Shown here piece by piece: positions 15,588 to 18,317 of a stretch of DNA of 18,317 nt. Made by a program: the position numbers and the translations under genes. How positions within the stretch are numbered: the stretch's first letter is position 1; every line of letters starts with the position of its first letter. The notes beneath the pieces were generated by a model, which was not told the DNA's origin, made no database searches, and saw only the letters and a program-made list of their open reading frames with translations. Source of the stretch: Rhodocyclaceae bacterium UBA1310 (GTDB taxonomy: Bacteria > Pseudomonadota > Gammaproteobacteria > Burkholderiales > Rhodocyclaceae); contig DBTS01000053.1 of assembly GCA_002307175.1 (NCBI GenBank), positions 1 through 18,317 on the forward strand, in the 5' to 3' direction.

Positions 15588-15616
15588 AGCACCTCAATGT
15601 ACTACACTTTGGTGCT
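15588..15616. promoter_or_regulatory. 29-bp dyad element, candidate operator between otsA and the XylR-like gene
   Basis: Outer arms AGCACC (15588-15593) and GGTGCT (15611-15616) and inner arms TGTA (15598-15601) and TACA (15603-15606) are all symmetric about base 15602. The four-base spacers between inner and outer arms are equal in length but mostly unpaired. The element occupies the middle of the 90-base divergent gap, where either gene could be controlled. Confidence 0.5.
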
Positions 15617-15641
15617 ATCGTCGTCTGACAGGTTGAATGAC

Positions 15642-16811
15642 ATGCGTAGCCAATCAGCCACTCATGGGCGCATCGTGCTGGTTCTGAATCCGGGGCTCAC
15701 CTTTCACCGGGAAATCATTGCCGGGATCGGTGCTTTTTCGCAGGCCACCGGGCTGAAGTGGATATTTGAAGTCGAGAACAATATTCTCAAGGCGCTCGCC
15801 GCAGCGCAGGTGCCAGATGGTTTTATCGTGGATGCCAGTGCCAATCAGGAATTGGAACTGCTGGCCTCGATGAAAAAGTATCCGCTGGTTTGCGTGAGTG
15901 CTGGTGTGTCCTGCAAATGCCCGCCGGATGTTCCCCAGGTGGCTTCCGATAATCGTGCTTTGATAGATGCTGCGCTACAGCATCTGCTTGATGCGGGCAT
16001 CACAAACTTTGCGTGGTACGCCAAACCCAAGTATTTGGGCACTGAGTGGGCGCAGGAACGGGCACAGGCGTTTGCCGACCTGGTGGCCAAGCCAGCCGGT
16101 TTTTTGTGGGAGGAGGCCGGCACCGATACCGTTATGCGCGAAGCCGGTCTTGCCGCCTGGCTCAAAGCGCTGCCTGCCCGCACCGGCGTCATTGCTGTGA
16201 ATGATTCAAGCGCACGAGAAGTGCTGCATGCGTGCAATGTGATCGGAAGAGTCGTGCCGGATGATCTGGCGATCGTGGGGATAGACAACGATCCGCTGGT
16301 GGCAGCGATGGCGCCGCTGCCCATTTCATCCGTTGTGCAGGGCTCGCACGAGATGGGTTGGAAAGCCGCCGAACTTTTGCATGCGAGGATGCGCGAGCGT
16401 GAGCCGGAGGCTTACCGGTTTGCGATTCCACCCAAGGGCATCCACCCTGCAGCGACCAGCCCGAAGAGTTGTCCGGAACTGCGCGAGGCGCTGGAATATA
16501 TCGCTGCGCATGCCGCACAGGGGATCAAGGCCGAGCAGGTGGCTGATCATCTGGGCATGTCCCGCACCACGCTGGAACGGCTGTTCCGCGATCATCTTGG
16601 CTACACCGCGCATGAAGAACTGCTCAAGACGCGTATGGCCCTGGCCAAACAGATGCTTCTGGCGCGTGGTTTGAGTACCGCCGAAGTCGCCAGGCGTTGT
16701 GGTTTCCGCACCCAGCAGTACATGCATGTGGTTTTCAAGCGTGAGATGGGGCTCTCTCCTGGGGAATTTGTGGCGCAGGCCATACCTCGGTCTAACGTGG
16801 CGGATGCGTAA
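15642..16811 (+). CDS. XylR-type transcriptional regulator (LacI-like ligand domain plus AraC DNA-binding domain)
   Basis: A 389-residue one-component regulator with the architecture of E. coli XylR. Residues 9-265 form a periplasmic-binding-protein-like ligand domain (GRIVLVLNPGLTFHREIIAG; IAVNDSSAREVLHACN; LAIVGIDNDPLV; ISSVVQGSHEMGWKAAELLH). Residues 278-378 are an AraC-type double helix-turn-helix (IKAEQVADHLGMSRTTLERL and STAEVARRCGFRTQQYMHVVF). The ligand is presumably a sugar; I cannot name it. The ATG at 15642 fits the XylR N-terminus. An in-frame ATG at 15597 has a better ribosome binding site (GGAG, 15586-15589) but would put the dyad element inside the coding region, so I rank it second. 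It is divergent from the trehalose-6-phosphate synthase, its most likely target besides itself. Confidence 0.92.
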   Translation: MRSQSATHGRIVLVLNPGLTFHREIIAGIGAFSQATGLKWIFEVENNILKALAAAQVPDGFIVDASANQELELLASMKKYPLVCVSAGVSCKCPPDVPQVASDNRALIDAALQHLLDAGITNFAWYAKPKYLGTEWAQERAQAFADLVAKPAGFLWEEAGTDTVMREAGLAAWLKALPARTGVIAVNDSSAREVLHACNVIGRVVPDDLAIVGIDNDPLVAAMAPLPISSVVQGSHEMGWKAAELLHARMREREPEAYRFAIPPKGIHPAATSPKSCPELREALEYIAAHAAQGIKAEQVADHLGMSRTTLERLFRDHLGYTAHEELLKTRMALAKQMLLARGLSTAEVARRCGFRTQQYMHVVFKREMGLSPGEFVAQAIPRSNVADA

Positions 16812-16815
16812 ATAC

Positions 16816-16854
16816 GTCAAGGCGACTGTCTGGTCGCCCTGACATAGTTCTTTT
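16816..16854 (+). terminator. Intrinsic terminator of the XylR-like gene
   Basis: GTCAAGGCGAC (16816-16826) pairs with GTCGCCCTGAC (16833-16843) apart from one A-C mismatch, with loop TGTCTG. TTCTTTT follows at 16848-16854. It starts five bases after the stop codon at 16811. Confidence 0.75.
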
Positions 16855-16879
16855 CCGGCAGTGGCAATCACGGTATTGC

Positions 16880-16897
16880 GGAGACTTCCAAGTCTCC
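16880..16897. repeat. Perfect 18-base palindromic hairpin/operator candidate
   Basis: GGAGACTT (16880-16887) and AAGTCTCC (16890-16897) are perfect inverted repeats separated by CC. The tiny centre suits a protein-binding dyad better than a hairpin. No T-run follows on the plus strand. Confidence 0.5.
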
Positions 16898-17255
16898 CCT
16901 CGCCGTCTGTGGTTCTCTTTGTCAGTTTTCCAGCAGCAGTGCTCCCTTTCCTTGGAACGGCGGATTTCGACTCTATGCGGGGAATTGTTGCGTGGAAGCC
17001 ACATGTGTACCCCCCTGACACCAGTAGTACATCACGATATTTTCGGCATGCCATGGGAGTGTTTTTAAGACTTTGTTTATAAAAGAATTTATTGAGCTCA
17101 TTGATCCCTGTTTTGGGAGCTCTTGGCGCATAAACGTAAACCCTCTGCTAGGAAAACGAAATTGAGCCGCCTGAGTGATGTTTTGTACAAAGACTACCGA
17201 CACCGCATTGCAGTGACGGGCTTGGAGTTTCAAAAGTCTGCACAGCCGGAACGCC

Positions 17256-17283
17256 AGTGAATAACGCGGGTCACTCATTCACT
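17256..17283 (+). promoter_or_regulatory. Leader inverted repeat adjacent to the porin ribosome binding site
   Basis: AGTGAAT (17256-17262) and ATTCACT (17277-17283) can form a 7-bp stem with a 14-base loop. It ends one base before the AGGAG at 17285-17289. Such a position could influence translation or mRNA stability of the porin. Confidence 0.4.
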
Positions 17284-17297
17284 CAGGAGAACGATTC

Positions 17298-18317
17298 ATG
17301 CAAAAAACACTCATCGCTTTGGCTATTGCCGGCCTGATGTCCGGCGCTGCCTTTGCCGAAACCTCCGTCAAGATCGGCGGCAAGTTTGACGCTGGCTATC
17401 AGTTCAAGAACACTGCTAACGTTGATGGCACTGGCGGTACATACGGTGGCGCCACGACCACTGCAACTCTTGGCGACGGCTCTGCCTCGACCTCCCGTAT
17501 CACCGTGCAGGCAACTGAAGATCTGGCCCCGGGCTGGACCGCCATGGTTGACCTCGATTTGCGTTTTGGCACGATCGAAGAAGGCAAGAACGCCGCTACG
17601 ACGGGTGGTCTGAACAGCAACGATAAGAAGGCTCTGTACCTGAGCTCGCCGTTCGGCACCCTGCGTTGGGGCGTGATGAACCTGGTTGGTCAGCAGTTCT
17701 GGGACTATGAAGAAAAGCCTTACATGGTCAACGTCAAGGATCTGGAAATCGTCAAGTACGGTATCTCGGAAAAGCGTCATGAGTCCCTGACCAACCGTAA
17801 CACCGAATACGACACGCCGATTCTGACGACTGGCCCGGTGCAGAACCGCCTGAAGTTCAACTATGTTATCGGTGATGGCCGTAAGGCTGGTTCCAATGAC
17901 GTTGATAACACTGCTTCCGGCGACGTATATGCAATTGCTGAAACCGGCGCGTTCGGCAAGTGGGTGACCTGGAACCTGAGCGCGGTGCATCGTGTTGATA
18001 CCGCTGAAGGTACGGCTACAACGGCCCGCAATGGTACGAGCTTCCAGGAACACTCGATCAGCATTCACCCGGTTGATGGCCTGAAGATCGGCTTCAACTA
18101 CAACATCTACAAGGGCTTTGGCGATACCGCAACGGGCGAAAATGGCGTGGCTGCGAATGGTATCTACAAAGAAAAGAATACCAATATTGTGGTGGCCTAC
18201 AACTTCGGTTCCAAAGCCCAGATCGGTATTGCACGTGCTCACCTGAACGACTTGGGCGATACGCGCAACAGCGGCAAGAGCTGGATGATCGGTGGTTCCT
18301 ACTTCCTGAGCAAGAGC
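17298..18317 (+). CDS. Outer-membrane general porin (3' truncated by window edge)
   Basis: The frame stays open for 340 codons to the end of the window. A clear signal peptide, MQKTLIALAIAGLMSGAAFA, ends in an AFA cleavage site. The mature part begins ETSVKIGGKFDAGYQF and alternates amphipathic strands and polar loops, with landmarks such as SSPFGTLRWGVMN and FGKWVTWNLSAVHR, as in Gram-negative trimeric porins of betaproteobacteria (Porin_4/OmpC-like). It would form a beta-barrel channel for small hydrophilic solutes in the outer membrane. The ATG at 17298 has AGGAG at 17285-17289. Codon use looks more biased to common codons (GAC, AAG, GGC, CTG) than in the neighbours, as expected for an abundant protein. 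The C-terminal strand with the terminal aromatic residue lies outside the window. Confidence 0.9.
   Translation, partial: MQKTLIALAIAGLMSGAAFAETSVKIGGKFDAGYQFKNTANVDGTGGTYGGATTTATLGDGSASTSRITVQATEDLAPGWTAMVDLDLRFGTIEEGKNAATTGGLNSNDKKALYLSSPFGTLRWGVMNLVGQQFWDYEEKPYMVNVKDLEIVKYGISEKRHESLTNRNTEYDTPILTTGPVQNRLKFNYVIGDGRKAGSNDVDNTASGDVYAIAETGAFGKWVTWNLSAVHRVDTAEGTATTARNGTSFQEHSISIHPVDGLKIGFNYNIYKGFGDTATGENGVAANGIYKEKNTNIVVAYNFGSKAQIGIARAHLNDLGDTRNSGKSWMIGGSYFLSKS

Larger units (their letters stand above)
16855..17297. other. Intergenic region upstream of the porin gene
   Basis: About 440 bases with no convincing gene; short open frames on both strands carry no recognisable content. It contains a perfect palindrome at 16880-16897, an AT-rich stretch at about 17060-17100 that includes TATAAA and may hold the porin promoter, two GAGCTC repeats near 17094 and 17119, and an inverted repeat next to the porin ribosome binding site. 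Confidence 0.5.

Noticed and set aside
15597..15641. Upstream ATG at 15597 as start of the XylR-like regulator
   Set aside because: Its GGAG site is good, but the added 15 residues are not expected in XylR-type proteins and the codons overlap the dyad element; kept only as an alternative.
16861..17082. 73-codon open frame upstream of the porin
   Set aside because: Unusual composition, no domain and no convincing ribosome binding site; it also spans the 18-base palindrome.
1..18317. Mobile elements, CRISPR repeats, tRNA or rRNA genes
   Set aside because: Reading both strands I found no transposase-like protein, terminal or regularly spaced repeats, or RNA gene signatures.

Overview
The window reads as a chromosomal stretch of a GC-rich Gram-negative bacterium, most likely a betaproteobacterium (Rhodocyclales-like). 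This rests on the folD-purE pair, a general porin with a typical betaproteobacterial N-terminus, and the recognised protein families; the taxonomic guess is inference. I see no mobile element, CRISPR array, tRNA or rRNA.

Layout. (1) 1-1033, minus strand: the 5' end of purE (cut by the window edge) downstream of folD, with a TATAAT box before folD. (2) 1337-8139, plus strand: a tight three-gene operon made of a transglutaminase/DUF2126 protein, a circularly permuted ATP-grasp fused to an alpha-E domain, and an active-site-intact transglutaminase. (3) 8317-8928, plus strand: a ClpP-like serine protease with a full Ser-His-Asp triad but without the usual ClpP N-terminus. (4) 8993-12222, minus strand: a second, unfused copy of the same system (ATP-grasp, alpha-E, transglutaminase-like), in which the transglutaminase has lost its catalytic Cys and His. 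(5) 12739-13233: a MarR-type regulator. (6) 13314-15551, minus: a trehalose-6-phosphate synthase fused behind a membrane/HAMP-like sensor module, divergent from (7) 15642-16811, a XylR-type (LacI-like sensor plus AraC DNA-binding) regulator. (8) 17298 to the edge: a porin, 3' truncated.

How the parts may work together. ATP-grasp/alpha-E/transglutaminase clusters are known from comparative genomics as predicted peptide- or amide-bond-forming systems of unproven substrate, often seen with the proteasome-like peptidase Anbu. Here two such modules, one fused and one split, flank a non-canonical ClpP-like peptidase, and one module carries a transglutaminase pseudoenzyme. The sequences just upstream of the ClpP-like gene and of the split ATP-grasp operon share 13 of 15 bases in a -24/-12 (sigma-54-like) arrangement, and the ATP-grasp operon has two candidate NtrC-type sites further upstream. 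Together these suggest a co-regulated, possibly nitrogen-responsive, conjugation/proteolysis system. This is the most interesting hypothesis in the window, and it is inference. The trehalose synthase/XylR-like pair shares a 29-bp dyad element between the genes and looks like a separate sugar/stress unit.
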